Assembly: GCF_000699445.3 (NCBI RefSeq)
Contig: NW_026137023.1
Location: forward strand, 1 to 64,000
Origin: Schistosoma haematobium
Lineage: Eukaryota; Platyhelminthes; Trematoda; Strigeidida; Schistosomatidae
Length of the DNA: 64,000 nucleotides
Direction: 5' to 3'
The notes below the pieces were generated by a model, which was given only the letters and a program-made list of their open reading frames with translations, searched no databases and was not told the origin of the DNA. How positions within the stretch are numbered: the first letter of the stretch is position 1; the number at the start of each line of letters is the position of its first letter. Positions 34,687 through 47,748 of the stretch are shown in pieces. The translations under genes and the position numbers were made by a program.

Positions 34687-34915
34687 ATCAATATTTGTTC
34701 TTGCTTTATTTAAAAACACAGTTGGCAAGCATGTTTGAAAACAAAACATTAAAAACAACTGACCATTGTGTAACTATCATGTTCATAACTTGCGAATCGA
34801 ATGACGAAGTTTCGGGATGAGACATCACTAGAACGATTCCGCACATAGATCGGATGTTGAATTTCTGTAGTAGTTCATCAAAGTGCTTGAGAAGTTACGT
34901 ACTAAATAATATAAA

Positions 34916-35629
34916 TAAAGCCAGAACAAATATTGATGCAGAATAGCATGAATTCATTTTATTTCGAGGTTTCTCGTCAGCTGCTTACAACCAAATATAT
35001 ATTAGAATTTAACATTGAGGCAAGAAATAGTATGAAACAATTGACATGACAGAAAGTAAAGAATTGGAATGACCTAGATTATCAATAACAACTGTATATA
35101 TATGTACATGCAAGAACTGGTCAGAGGTTATTTGCTGTTAGAATCAAAGGAACATTAAGGATGGGTGGTGGAATAGTTGAGTGGTGTTCAGAGACAGATA
35201 AGATAAATTGTGTGATGATTTTAGAGGTAGTGAAAGATTCATGGAATTAAAAACTGATAAGATGCGTTACATAATAATTGAATAGAAATTGAAAAGTTCA
35301 CATAATTTAAGAGGATCAAGTGATCGGAAATGTGTGAATGAAAGGGTGGTTTAAGAATTCGGTAATAGGAGAGGAATATAACACAAACTAAATATTTAAA
35401 AATAAATAAATAAATAAAATGACACAAATAACCAACAAAAAAACAAAAACGAAAAATTGGGTTATCAGGGTAATAGTAAGTTTATTACTGTCTCTTTTTG
35501 AATACATAAATCCGGTTTGAGTTTTTTATCGCTATCGCTTCACCAAAACGGCGAGCAGCCGTACTTCTTTGTCTGCTGGTAATTTTCAAAGCATGCGGAA
35601 TGTGGACACTTGACACCGGGATACCATCG

Positions 35630-35675
<46 letters not shown>
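34916..35675 (-). mobile_element. Penelope-like element tail, subfamily 1 (right arm)
   Basis: Mirror of 27453-28203. The endonuclease end (about 35462-35616) carries TGA in place of the terminal TGG. The bordering triplet repeat (about 35630-35675) is clearly longer than on the left arm. Confidence 0.78.
34938..34984 (-). ncRNA. Hammerhead ribozyme-like motif 5
   Basis: Mirror of motif 1 with the same ATGC variant in the stem III loop. It is the 3' end of the subfamily 1 Penelope tail on the right arm. Confidence 0.66.
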
Positions 35676-35676
<1 letters not shown>

Positions 35677-36781
35677 CGATAACCTTTGTCATTCAATTAT
35701 CATTACAAATCCGAAGCGATCGGGAAATGCTCGTGCACAATTTCCAAAATCATCACAATAAGTAAATATCAAACTTCTACTGATCAAAATATTCATCTGA
35801 ATAGAAATGCAAAGACGTTCTTCCTTCTGTAGAGTATCACACGTTTATACCGTATTGAAACCATACTCAAGAAAGAAAATAGCTTTTCAACTAGTCCACA
35901 AATTTCTAACAGTTACAAATGAATTAACCGTAAAACACTTTCTATACCAAATCTATCCACACAAAAGTTTAACAAAAGCAATATGAGAATCGAGAATCCT
36001 CTCACTAAACAATTCAATCAGAAAGATATTACAATTTACATTAACTCCGCCTGGAGTCATCACATATTTTTCGAGCACACGGTTTACTAAATGTTATCCA
36101 AAATGTTTCGATGAATTCCGTGTGGCAGACAGAATAAACAAATGATTGAACAACTCAAAGAAATATTAAGAGAAACAAGTGTCGCATCGGAATAGACGAT
36201 CAATCAAATGATGTTCGACAGATCATATATAAAATTACCAAGTTGAGTAATTAAACAAGATTTGAATTCGATTATTCAATAATGGTGGGGAATTTCTGTT
36301 GAATATTGGTTAACTATATCCAACAGTTACCAACTAACTCCTGAACACATCAAAACAATTGTTGTCTCTAAACTCATGACAACCCAGCTAACAATTACAA
36401 TATGTATAATACCTTATTACCACCTATAGATAAGACGCATGATAATGCGTTGCAAGAGTCAATTTGTCAGGGTACTTACACACAATCTGTGATGGTAATA
36501 TACAAGTAGATCCAAACTTACAGAAATGTGCTTGATGAATTCATAAGAAATCATTCTGATTAGATATCCATCCTATTTGTTGTGTATTCATTCGTTAACC
36601 ATCTATCACAGTGGATCCACGACTGCCGAACATCAACCTGTCTCCTTATCATTATTTCGCATTTATAAATAGTCTCACCACCGATGAACACTATGTTAAA
36701 TCGACAATTTACAATTCTTTAATGTCTCATCGGTTGAATTTCTTAATTTCCACTCCCGATTGCATTTCAGTCAAATATTCA
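35676..36781. other. Unassigned AT-rich segment
   Basis: Mirror of 26351-27452. I see nothing assignable in it. Confidence 0.5.
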
Positions 36782-37296
36782 TGTTGTGACTTTATGGCCG
36801 GCTAGTTATCACGTGATTTATCCACCAGTCAAAATACGACTTATACAATCTTAGCACTGTGCCAAACCAATGTCGTTCGGCGGGTATGGGCAGCCTAGCG
36901 TCCTTATTGGTCCTATGTCCGCCTAGCTCGTCCACTTGAGTCCAGAACACCAATACCATCTTCCACTATGCCAATCATATATTTCAAACATACTGTATTT
37001 ATATATCAAACAAACAGACTGCAACGCACCACAAAATAGGAAATAACATTTGTACACAATAAAGCCAAAAAGTGGCTGTGAATGTGGGAGGCAGTAGTTA
37101 ATAAATTGAACATAGCCTAAGAACCGTAAATCGTACAATAATAATATATAGGTCAAAATAAAGCTTATAACAAGGGGAATATAGATATACATAATCTAGT
37201 TACTGAATATTTATACCATGAGAATATATAAATAATAATAGTACATTAATAAGTCTCAGACGTTACTCGCAACGTAATCTTCACTAGGATATAACA
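36782..37296 (+). mobile_element. Solo LTR with 5-bp target duplication, right arm
   Basis: A 515-bp element beginning TGTTGTGAC and ending GATATAACA, flanked on both sides by ATTCA (36777-36781 and 37297-37301). It has a TATA-like TTATATATCA block and AATAAA. A related element with its own target duplication lies at 59635-60167, which supports the boundaries. There are no internal retroelement genes, so it arose by LTR-LTR recombination. Confidence 0.85.
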
Positions 37297-38536
37297 ATTC
37301 ACATATTCATGTAAACCACCGAAGTATACACCACACTTCCACAATTTTACCGCTCCATTATACAACTTACTACACATAAGTTCGATCAACACATCTTGAC
37401 AATATACGCTTAAATCAATATAACTGAGAACTCGTTCATTATGTAAAGTCGTCACGATTCCTAAATGATCAATCACTAGCAATGAAGATTCGACATGTGC
37501 ACCTCAATCCAACTGACTGATAACCTAATGATATTATCAAACTAGTTGACTTACGAACGAGAAAACATCGTCGAACAAATCACACATTCAAAAACAATTC
37601 TAACAAATCGTTCTCTAAATCATATTCGACAAAATACAACAGTCAACTGTACAAATTTCCACATACACGTTGAACACGAAATAAAACTCAATCATCAGTC
37701 AATTATTCTATTCTATTCTACCTACTCCTCATGATTCCTCCACCATTAACTAGGACATAGTTGAAATTGTGCAGAACAGGCAATGAAGGTTTACACAAAT
37801 GCTCTGTGAATAAGTCATTTCACAAACAAGTTAACAGGAAACAGAGTGAACCTATTCGAAAACAAAGATCAACATTATCATTATTATTATTATTATCATT
37901 GACATCATCATTCAAATTAGACCGTTTATTCTCTCCTATTTCCGTCACATGTGGTCATCAAGAATTTCAAGTTGACATCAACTCTACACATATATCGAAT
38001 ATGTATCATAAATGAAATATCAATGAAGCAGTTAATTACACAGAAATCACTAGAATAAATACAAATCAAACCAATTGATCACCATGATAAGAAATAAAAT
38101 TGACAAAGTTCTAACATATTTGTATTCAAAGTCAAGTATCATCCGTCATCCACACAACCAATTGTCCACGACGTTCATAAATTAATTCAAAGACAAAATA
38201 AGAGTTTTACAAAACCAACATTTAAATTTAATTATGTACAGTATGCAACAGAGTAGTCAATAGAGTAGTGAACATTTGAAACAAAGCAGTATTGAACAAC
38301 AGTCCACTTCAAATGGATTCGAAACAAAATGACTAACTGACAGACAACTTCACACACACGCACACACACCACGAATAGACAATAATGATGAAAAGGAAAA
38401 CAATCTTCGTCAGTCACAATACCTATACATAAATATGTATAAATTGAATTTACAATTGAATTTACTATTCATATGTGAATAGAATTGATGACAATCACAA
38501 TGGTAGTTCATGTGAAGATTGGCTTTCACCAAACAT
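37297..38536. other. Downstream flank of gene copy 3
   Basis: Mirror of the copy 2 flank. The part from about 37885 matches the flank of all gene copies. A CA-rich tract lies near 38350-38370. No further gene is recognised. Confidence 0.5.
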
Positions 38537-40326
38537 TCAGCTTTTCGATGATGAATTCAGTTTCTCGGACCAATATTGCTTCTTCATCTGGAGAATTTCA
38601 ATCTTCAGATCTAGACACTTCATTTGCTTGTGAATCAACATCTCTGACAATGGGGTTCTCTCACATTCGGATCTACAAAAACAAGTCACAGTTTGAACAT
38701 CTGTTTATAATCACTAGGGCGATGTAGGAGACATGATATACATATGCTTATATATACATAGAAGTCGTCGCATATATCCTAATCATCAAATCTACTACAC
38801 CATATACACAACTGACAAACACAACTAAATAGGAATTTTCACTCGATACCCTCATATTCAGTAAGGATGCACACGCACACATACACAGGCACACCCCATA
38901 TTAACGACAATAATCAAGATATTGAGTGACGCACAACGTGGGACGAAGACACTTCAGTGAGATAGAACACCATTGAACGTAAGTGAACAGAGTACTGCTT
39001 ATTTGTCCGTCCGTTTTTCTGTCTATCTATTAGTCTATCTATCCACCTACCTCGTCGTGTGGTTCACTCACTGCTTGTGTGAATCAAATCCTACCGCTAA
39101 GTCTCGTTCTCACAGAGCTACAGTGACAGTCATGGTCATAAAAATCAGTGCACATTCTCATGATCACACAGCAAGCAGTGTGTAGCAGTCAGTCAGCTAA
39201 TCAGGAATATGTGGTGCTGGTGGTGAGAGTATAACAACAAAAACAACAACAACAACAACAACAGGAATAACATAAGGTGAAACGTGTCAGTTGAAAAGAG
39301 GTGTCCTACTTACGTGATACAATCCTTGGCATTTTCATCAAAATCATTCACGTCATTCGTGTTCGCCTGATTTCGCGTTCCACTCAACTCTGAACAGCTC
39401 TCCTCGTCCTCACTCCACGTTGATAAATCAATTGTTGCAGTCAGAGGAATGCGACTCGTTTGGTTGGATGGTGAGTTCGAGATATTCACTTCTTGAATAG
39501 GAGATACGTCTGTAGTATGGGTTTTCGCGACTCCGAACGAGACACATTGGAGAGGAGTCAGTAGCGCGACTCGGTTAGGGTTGATCGTCACCTCACCAAC
39601 CGTGTTGTTGTTGTTGATGGTGGTGGTGGTTGGTTGCAGCACTCCGGCATCATGTGGAATCACCAGTTGTTGAGACATGTGAGCTGTTGAGAATGCGTTC
39701 AGGATTTTTGGACCAGTTGTGTGTGGAGGATTCGGTTGCACATGGTTTGTAGGAGGACTGAGTGTTGATGTGGGATGTTTGGAGGTGATGGTTACCACTG
39801 GTGAGGGGTGAGTGTAGGCAAGTTGATTTGATGCACACTCGACTGATTCTCGGTCACCTGAATTCGATGAAAACAATTAGCACATGATTGGGAAAGGCGA
39901 ACTTACCGAGTCACTTTGTCCGTTCACGTTCACGTGTCGATTTTCATTGGAACTGGAGAGTGACGTGTGGTTGGAGGGATTTTCAGGTGAATTGGGATTG
40001 CTTTTCGACACTTCCCACTGATTGATTGTCGTGTTATTGAGTTTCTTCAGCATGTGCAGACCCTTTCGACGCAGATGAGTCCAGTTTCTTCTCGGCCATC
40101 CCTTCGAGTGTAAGTAATGTGCGAATTGCATCCACAATTGTTTCTGAAGAACTGCAGATGGACGACTCTTGTCTTTCCAAACATCTCGATATCTCAATAC
40201 CAATTCGGTTAATTCACTCGACTCCTCAGTTGTGTATCGTGTGACTGTGGTCTCTTTCGACGGTGTTAGTATTGGTGTTGATGGTTGTCTTGATGCACAA
40301 GCTGACTTCCGAGCTGTATTGATCAT
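38537..40326 (-). pseudogene. Myb/SANT-like gene, copy 3 (one frameshift)
   Basis: Exons by alignment are 39907-40326, 39314-39857 and 38537-38672, with the same splice sites and 49-nt first intron. Exon 1 is intact and encodes the whole Myb/SANT domain (with Val43, Asp48 and Gln63 in my numbering). In exon 2 the C run has four instead of five bases (39805-39808), so translation would stop after about 161 residues, just past the DNA-binding domain and before the acidic and coiled-coil regions. The Asn run has four codons. If the C run is real, a truncated DNA-binding-only product is possible; if it is a consensus error, the gene is intact. Confidence 0.75.
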
Positions 40327-40561
40327 AATCAAGCAACCTGTTTTGTGGTTGTGAAATGAAGAGAAATAATATTTTGAATGAGGGTGTGAGACAGACAGGT
40401 GACATGTTGAGAATTTTCTACCACCAATCGTATATCCTATGCACTGAATTACTATTGGTTGACTGTTGTTAGCTTGTTGGTGATTTAGTAGACAGTCAGG
40501 TAATGCTTGTTGGTTTGTGGTGTGTAGTGTGTAGTGTGGAATGTCAGTTGTGTTTGCTTAG

Positions 40562-42523
40562 TTGTGTCTGCTTGCTTGTGTCTGCTTGCTTGTGTCTGCT
40601 TGCTTGTGTCTGGTATCTATATTGTATTTGGTCACTGGTCTGCATGCTTGATTTAACGTGTCTCATGTCTGATTGGTTAGTCAAACATTCGTGATTTCGA
40701 TCTCGTCAAAATACTCACGCATTCTGATGCGCTTATTCCTCGAACAACATTTCGATGATGAAACATTAAATTTGAAGACAGATTTAATTTACACCTTAGT
40801 TTTCTGTCAACTACTAATCATTTGCCCGTTTCAATTCGATAGTTGTTGGAAAATCTTATCAGCAATTTGTCTGTATGTTGATTCCACTAATTATTATAAT
40901 GTAGCAGAAACTCCAAGCTCAATTATCCATATAAACTACTGATGAGAAGACTTTGCATTGTCGCAGAAGTGTAGCCACTCACATGGACAGTATGTGAATC
41001 TGGAGTGTTGGTGGTGATGTTGTTGTTGTTGGTGGTGGTGGTGGTGGTGCGCAATGTTGTGCACTCAACCTCCTAACCACTATATTGACACGAGATGAAA
41101 TTTGTTATTTGAAATAGTGCACATTGATATTCTATGAAACACATGAACAAACAAGTTCCATTTGTGTGCAGCACATGAAATAAAAGTGCAAACAGAAATA
41201 TGACAAACTGCATACAGAAATACATATAAATTCGAAACGATCAATCAAAATATTAGAAAGACCGATTAACAATCCCGTCTATCTATCTAATGATGGGTTG
41301 TAGGACAAGGTTAAATTCGCGTGTGTTTGTCACACACTCTACTGGCATGAGTGTTGTGAATGATAGATTTGGAGGATGGTGGACACATGCGAATCACATT
41401 ATTTTGTCTATGCAGTAATACACACTGAACATAATGTTGTTGATGATGTGGTAGCCTAAAATAATCAATACATGAATTTCGAGTAAACAACATATCATGC
41501 AATTTGATGTTTAGCTGAATAATGAATATGATGTGTGGACGAGATGTTGTACGAAGAATAGAAGCATCACATATATTGACAATATTAATACTGTGAATGT
41601 TTGATTGAACATTTAAACATGAGACACATGGAAGTGACAGTTGAAGCATGTGACTAAGATGAGATTACTGAACATGATAGTGAGACTTCCACTCTGTTTT
41701 GTCCAGGTCGGATGTGTGCGAATTCTCAACTGAAATCAAGTGAGCTATGTTTGTAGGATTTAATTTGTCCTACAAATATACTACTAGAACTGTAAACGCG
41801 ATACTGGCGAGCACAGAGTCTATGTGAGAGCTATGGTCAGAACAAGGACAACTTTGATTTAAACTTTATCCCTTTCTGAACGTAAGAATAATTCGATTAG
41901 TACAATAATTAAGGGAATTACAGTCATGAGGTTGTGGTGGACGAAAAAGTATTATAACCAAAAATTAGCAATAAAGTTATTACGTCCAAAAGTTAATGTA
42001 ACAATAACAATTTATAAATTAGTAACACAAAATAAAAGTTCAGGGACGTTACTTAAATCAGCTAGTTGTCGCGTATTCCGTTGAGTTTTGGTACCAAAAT
42101 CCACAATTATAAATGAGTAATAACTCCGATGAGGTAAATGTGAACAACCACAAGTGTGTCACCTTATTTTAGTATCACAACGGAAAGCGTGTTCATGGTC
42201 ATTTACTAAAACAACAGGTACAATCAGTGAAAGATTGACAAAATAAATACAAATAATATTAAAAACTATTTACAAAATAAGCTTGTCAGGCCTATCTCCA
42301 CAAGGTGAAACGCACAAACATACCACCCAGTAATGCGTGTCTTATCGAAATGAATAAAAATGATGAGTCACACTAACACTATAGGATAATAAAGGCGTTC
42401 AATTGGTAGGTCACATGTAAGAGGGATAGTTGACAGACACATCAGACCAGATTAACGTAGTAGGAGTTTAAACAAACATTGGATTGGTTCTTTATGAACA
42501 TAATGAACAGATTCCACACCTAG
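40562..42523. other. About 1.94 kb present on the right arm but absent from the left
   Basis: Lies between the upstream part of gene copy 3 and the module mirrored at 21051-22596. Its first 1.1 kb matches the sequence upstream of copies 1 and 4 (1-600 and 53260-54340). The rest (about 41690-42480) is unique in the window. On the left arm and in the third module the two edges are joined directly. No gene is recognised; open frames such as 41311-41649 (-) lack domains. Confidence 0.7.
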
Positions 42524-44025
42524 CATTTGTTTGTATGACTTCTCTCTTCTCTCTGGTCATCATCAAATTACTTTCAATTTTATTCTTCCATTTTCAAGTC
42601 TATTTCAACTAAAACTGTCTAGGTCAAATATCAATGATTAATTCTTATTTTACTCCTGTTGTTACGAAGTCACTAGTTGTAACTGGTGATTATTCATTCG
42701 TCCACTGCGTTTCAATTGCAAATTGTCTTCGTTGTTTTTGGATAAGTATTTCAACCTCATGTAGTTGATGTGTAGAGATGAATTTCTTGAACACACTGTC
42801 ATTACATGTTTGTCCCTGTTCAAAGAAATAACTTTGTTGTATTTTTTTTAAAACTGACAGCCTACATTACGGTATTATTGATGAACCGACAAAGTAAATT
42901 CAGTGTTACGTATACCACCATTACAATTTGTTACATATTACTTTATTCATGTTCAAATGTAATGAGTTGATTTTCCTATAAATTTTCTCAGATTGTTCAA
43001 TTTCTTTTCCTGATAAAAATCTCAACAACAACAAAAACAGACTAATTTTCTATTTATTTTTCGAAAATTTCTATTTAACACAGTTTCGTGATGAATAGAT
43101 TTTTAAAATGTTCATTTGACATTAACGATATAATTCCAGTTGTGCTAAGCTTTGATTAAACATATGTAGTGACTTACTTTTATTACGAGAACATGATTGA
43201 TTTAATGAAAACAATCATTATTATAACCAACTGTACCAGTGCTTGTTTTAATGTGTTTTTGTTTAACTGTGCTAATTACAGCCATTTTGTGCTTCCATAC
43301 CTCCCATCATTGTTTCGCGGTTTTTGGCTTTGTTCGCACGTACTCCGTTCCCTTGCTTTCGCTTGTACCATTTCTTGGCACGATCTTGATATTCATTCGA
43401 TACCTCGGAATCGCCAATTGAATAAACTTGGTTCTAATCCGCCTTCTGATTTGTTTGACATGTGTTTTCTTGGTAGCGGTGTTAATAGTCAACTGGGACT
43501 CGATGCCACGCTACACATTGTTCAATAACATGAAATATGTTTCTCATTACCTTGTCTTCTTATTCAGTAATTCAATAAATAATGAAAAATCAATTTCTTA
43601 CAAACAAACAAACAACAAATTACCGATCGATAATACATAAATCACATAGAAGATGAATGATGATGAGCGAATAGGACTGACAAGTTTTGATTATTTTATT
43701 CTTCTAGTTACCAATATACAATTTGATGTGAGCTGCTACAACGAGAAAATCGTGTGATCATTTCTATATGTTCACCCTCCCAATCAATCCTACAAAACAC
43801 TCACACCAATTGAGTGTGTGACAAACACACACGTGAATTAAGCCTTGTTCTCCAATCCATCATTAGATATATGGGATTATTAAATCGGTCAAATTGATAG
43901 CAGATTAAATTGAAAAAGTGTCTGCTTTCGAGAATAACACTGAGGAGATATGTGGTTAACAAGTAGTGAACAAGTAGTGGAAAATAGTTGGTATTATAAC
44001 TGGCAGAGTACAGTAAGTACATCAG
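42524..44025. other. Right-arm mirror of the upstream module
   Basis: Inverted copy of 21051-22590. No recognisable gene. Confidence 0.55.
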
Positions 44026-44318
44026 CAGTAATGCAAAAATGATTTGTAACTGAATGAATGAATGAATTTAGCACAAAAATCAAGAGGCATTATCCAATCA
44101 GTTGGTCCACAAAATAAGTGCTTACAATGAGGATAAACGGATAATGTCGATTCACCTGTTACATGGAATTTCCAAAGACAGAATTGAGCACTCGATTGGT
44201 CCTACACTATCATTTATATGATAGTGACAAAAACTAGTTCTTCACAAATATTTTAAATATATTGGGCAGTGCACAAATGCATTTTTATTGCTCGCTATTT
44301 GCGAAATTTCTATTTGGA
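44026..44318 (-). repeat. Single copy of the 293-bp repeat
   Basis: The right arm has one copy where the left arm and third module have two separated by 674 bp. Flanks match the outer flanks of the two-copy arrangement. Confidence 0.92.
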
Positions 44319-45680
44319 ACAAAATCCGACAAAACCATATTCTCGATTCTAATTGACTCGTCTCTATACTATACATTTACCGCTCTAGTTCTTCTTCAAT
44401 CACATTCCACAATCTTACCACTGTGATTATACTGACCTTGGATGAGTCATATCATTGTTTAATATGTGGACAAATTAATCGATAGGGATACAGCTACAGC
44501 TATTTCTCACCTCTTATTCATTTGATGTGTCTGTTGTATGAGTCCACTGTGTGTTTGTTTTCTCAGACTGGCTGAGGTTATTTACAATCGGTGTTGACCT
44601 TGTGCTTGTGGTTTATCCAGTGTATTTTGTGTGAACTCAATGTATACCAAGCTTACCGATCGATCATTGACAGTTTGTAGACAAGTCAGACTTTCAAGTC
44701 AGACATAAATAAGAGAATTAGTCATCTTCTTCACTTCAGATGAATGTTTTCAACAAATAGATTTTCAAAGTGATTGTGATGGCAGTTAGTTGATAAAACT
44801 GAATTATCTTGTTGCCAAATATCATTCAGTTAAGCGTACTTTGTGTTAGGTACTGTGCAAACAACAACTTAGGTTAGCTCCTGACTAATTCAGTCGTTAT
44901 AATTGGACATTTGATTTAGAACACATAGAGCAGTGTATGCGCAATACCGAGTTGTATGTATTAATTTCTTTTGCAAATACTTGCACTGTGGTGAGCGTCC
45001 ACGGGAGATTTGCAAAGAAGAATACCGGTATGATTTAGTGGTCATGTGACTGATCACATTGAAATTGAAGAATTGAAGAAGCTTACTAACTTCCTGTATG
45101 CATTTGTGGACAAACTATATCATCTGATACATCCATGTTCATATTGTGCTTCTTAACGATTTTTCAAATAACAAATAGAAGTTATGTGCTTAAATGATTT
45201 TTTTGTGTTTTCATTTTGTAGTGGTAAATGAATCCCCAAAATCTATAGCTCTGTAAGTCTTCGACATTTCAATGTGACCACATTAGTTAAAATGGACTGA
45301 CCTAATTGGAGGCGCTTGGTCACGCATCCGCACCAGATCACGAGAGGGAACGCCGTTCTCAACACTTCCTGCAAGTGCTAGCTAGTTTAGATCAGTCAAT
45401 TCCCGATATATTTATAAATATATCTTCGAACATCCTCGCTTCTGACATTTGATTTCATTGGGTGGGCACGATTGAATGATAGAGGGTGTTACTGGTTAAA
45501 GTGTTTTTGAAAATGCAAATACTTGTGGCATCTTCATTGGTGAACCGACGTTATCTTGTACACCAACTCGCAAACTGTGAATCTGCTCCGATTTGGAACT
45601 TCCTATATCATTGCTTTATTTTAATTTTTATGTATTGTAATATAGTTTCCCGTCATTCATTCCTGCACATCACATTCGCT
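44319..45680. other. Right-arm mirror of 18429-19790
   Basis: Contains the possible LTR/leader remnant (about 45260-45680) preceding the gag relic, with its TATA-like palindrome near 45403-45425. The remainder is unassigned. Confidence 0.45.
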
Positions 45681-46657
45681 ATGACAGAACCGACTACTAA
45701 GGTACTCAAGATCAATATAATGACACCGAGCTCAATTCAGCTAATGCCATGCTGACCGGACAACGTCGAAGCCTGGTTGTGCTACGCAGAGACTGACTTC
45801 TACGAGCACAGCGTGACTGATCCATGTGCACAATTCCTCGCAGCAATGCAGACACTACCACGGGAATTCAACAGATTCGTCACACCTAGTATGCTTACTT
45901 GTGATATTTCGGAAACTTACGAAACTCTAAGACGGCCTATTGTGAAATGCGGAGATCTAACCGGTCGACAAGTGTTAGATCAACTCCTCAACAACATCGA
46001 TCTGCAACATGGCTCAGCAATGAACATGTTGTTACGAATGCGAGAGGTAATTGGTTAAAGGACTTTTGATGGTGGCCTGTTTAGAAAACTTTCCTTGTCT
46101 AAACTTCCTCAACAGATGCATGCAGTGCTTGTCCCGTTTCAGAAGAAAACTGTAGATGAGCTGGCTTCATCTGCCGACCATATTATAGAGATCAACAAAT
46201 CTTCTAACGCCGAGTATTTCGCAGTCAAAGAAAAACCTCAAACGACACGAATTGAAACTACGGAAATTTGTCATACACTGACACGTTACCTTCGTATTCT
46301 CAATGACCGTAAACGATCACAAATTCGTCGAAAGTGTTTTTCACGAAAACGATCTGTTTCCAGACCACGAGAGACAGACAACCCTGACTCGTGCAGGTGC
46401 TGGTGCTGGTGTCATAATCAGTAGAGAAAATCTTCTCGACATTGCAGAAAACCGTGCAATTATAGGGACTCCGAACAGACCGACACGAAATACACTTCGG
46501 GAAACTTCCCAGACAGCACGCGTCAACGGTAACCGTAACCGACAAGCACAGACTTCTGTTATACATCACTGATATGACTATGAATGTTCGCCACCTCGTC
46601 GACACTAGCGCAGAATTTAGCGTCCTTCCAGCAAATTCCAACGATTGGCTACAAGTT
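45681..46657 (+). pseudogene. Degenerate gag-protease relic, right arm
   Basis: Mirror of 17452-18428. The ATG at 45681 starts MTEPTTKVLKI. An early stop near 45752-45754 is followed by the gag blocks 45777-46058 and 46095-46260, then frame changes. The protease-like LVDTSAEFSVLPAN block lies near 46600-46640. The sequence ends at the inverted-repeat segment. Confidence 0.72.
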
Positions 46658-46658
46658 A

Positions 46659-47683
46659 AAATCTGATAAATCTATAAAACATAGTTTGTAAAGGCCAGTA
46701 TTTCAAAAATTATCACATTTCACAAATTCATTCCATGTTGACATTTTCAATCATGTGACAGAATGAATAAGGAATGAGGAATACTTTAATTTCCATAAGA
46801 CAAAATTCATTTTCAAAAGGAATAAAAGACTAATCACCAAACGCCAGTAAAATTGATCGACAAATGAGTGGGTATGGTTGAAGTGGTTGGTGTAGTTTTT
46901 CTGAAGGCAGGACTAAAATGTTTACTTGCTTTCAGTTCTGTTTCTTCTCTCAGTGCTTCCCTTTTCGAGTACCGTCAGTTTCTGCAGATAAATCAAATAA
47001 ATCGATGTGGTGAACATATTTGTTCATTTTTCTAAATCCACATCATTGATGGAATTCCTAGAGCGTAGTTCATACAAATGTACTAATAAAAGTGAGCCAT
47101 GCCATCGATTAGTCAGTGTACGAATTATTAGAAACTGAAGGTCAACTCCATCATGTTAATAATCAAGTAGGTACAATGAAGGTTATTGTAAATCAAAATA
47201 AGATTTGAGTAAATAGTTATTATAGACTTAAGTAAGATATGTGTCTGTGAATTTGTAGCACATATGTTTTCATTATTCAATATTTGTGCAGTGTCAATCA
47301 CTCTGAAGCATCGTTTCGTCCATATTTTGGACAAGTGCTGCATTGAATAGCACAATTTTCACTGGAAATTTTACACTGAATTCACACAAACTGGAAGTGG
47401 TATATTATGCTGAGCGGGTGAGTGACACCTCAAGTCAATGCGAAGAATTTTATACTGGACATGAATCACACTGAATAAACAATGTGATAGCGCGTTTTTA
47501 TCTCATCTTAACGAATACAATTCCCGATGTTTTGAAAATGAATTTTTCTTATGGAGAATAAAGTATTCCTTAATCATTCTGTCACATGATTGAAAGTGTA
47601 AAAATTGAGTGAATTTGTGAAATGTTATAATTTTTCAAAAATACTGGCCTTTACAATATATGTTTTATAGATTTATCAGATTT
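46659..47683. mobile_element. Inverted-repeat-bounded segment, right arm
   Basis: Mirror of 16425-17450, with the same diverged terminal inverted repeats and non-coding interior. Confidence 0.5.
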
Positions 47684-47748
47684 CAGTGTTATAATCTGTA
47701 TGACAAAACAAATGGGTAATGTTGCAATGGCTACTGACGAATGGGCGT

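Larger units (their letters stand above)
33704..34703 (-). mobile_element. Penelope-like element, subfamily 2 (right arm, complete ends)
   Basis: On the minus strand this is an endonuclease tail (34162-34460) bounded by (TA)n tracts, with a terminal hammerhead-bearing segment on each side in opposite orientation (33704-33835 and 34550-34703). The two outer segments are inverted copies of one another. Inverted 5' terminal pieces are a known oddity of Penelope-like insertions. The left-arm copy has lost the end facing the spacer. Confidence 0.8.

Noticed and set aside
40930..40955. CTGATGAG string as a further hammerhead or satellite ribozyme
   Set aside because: No matching GAAA core or stems nearby; I also found no Sm-alpha-type hammerhead satellite.
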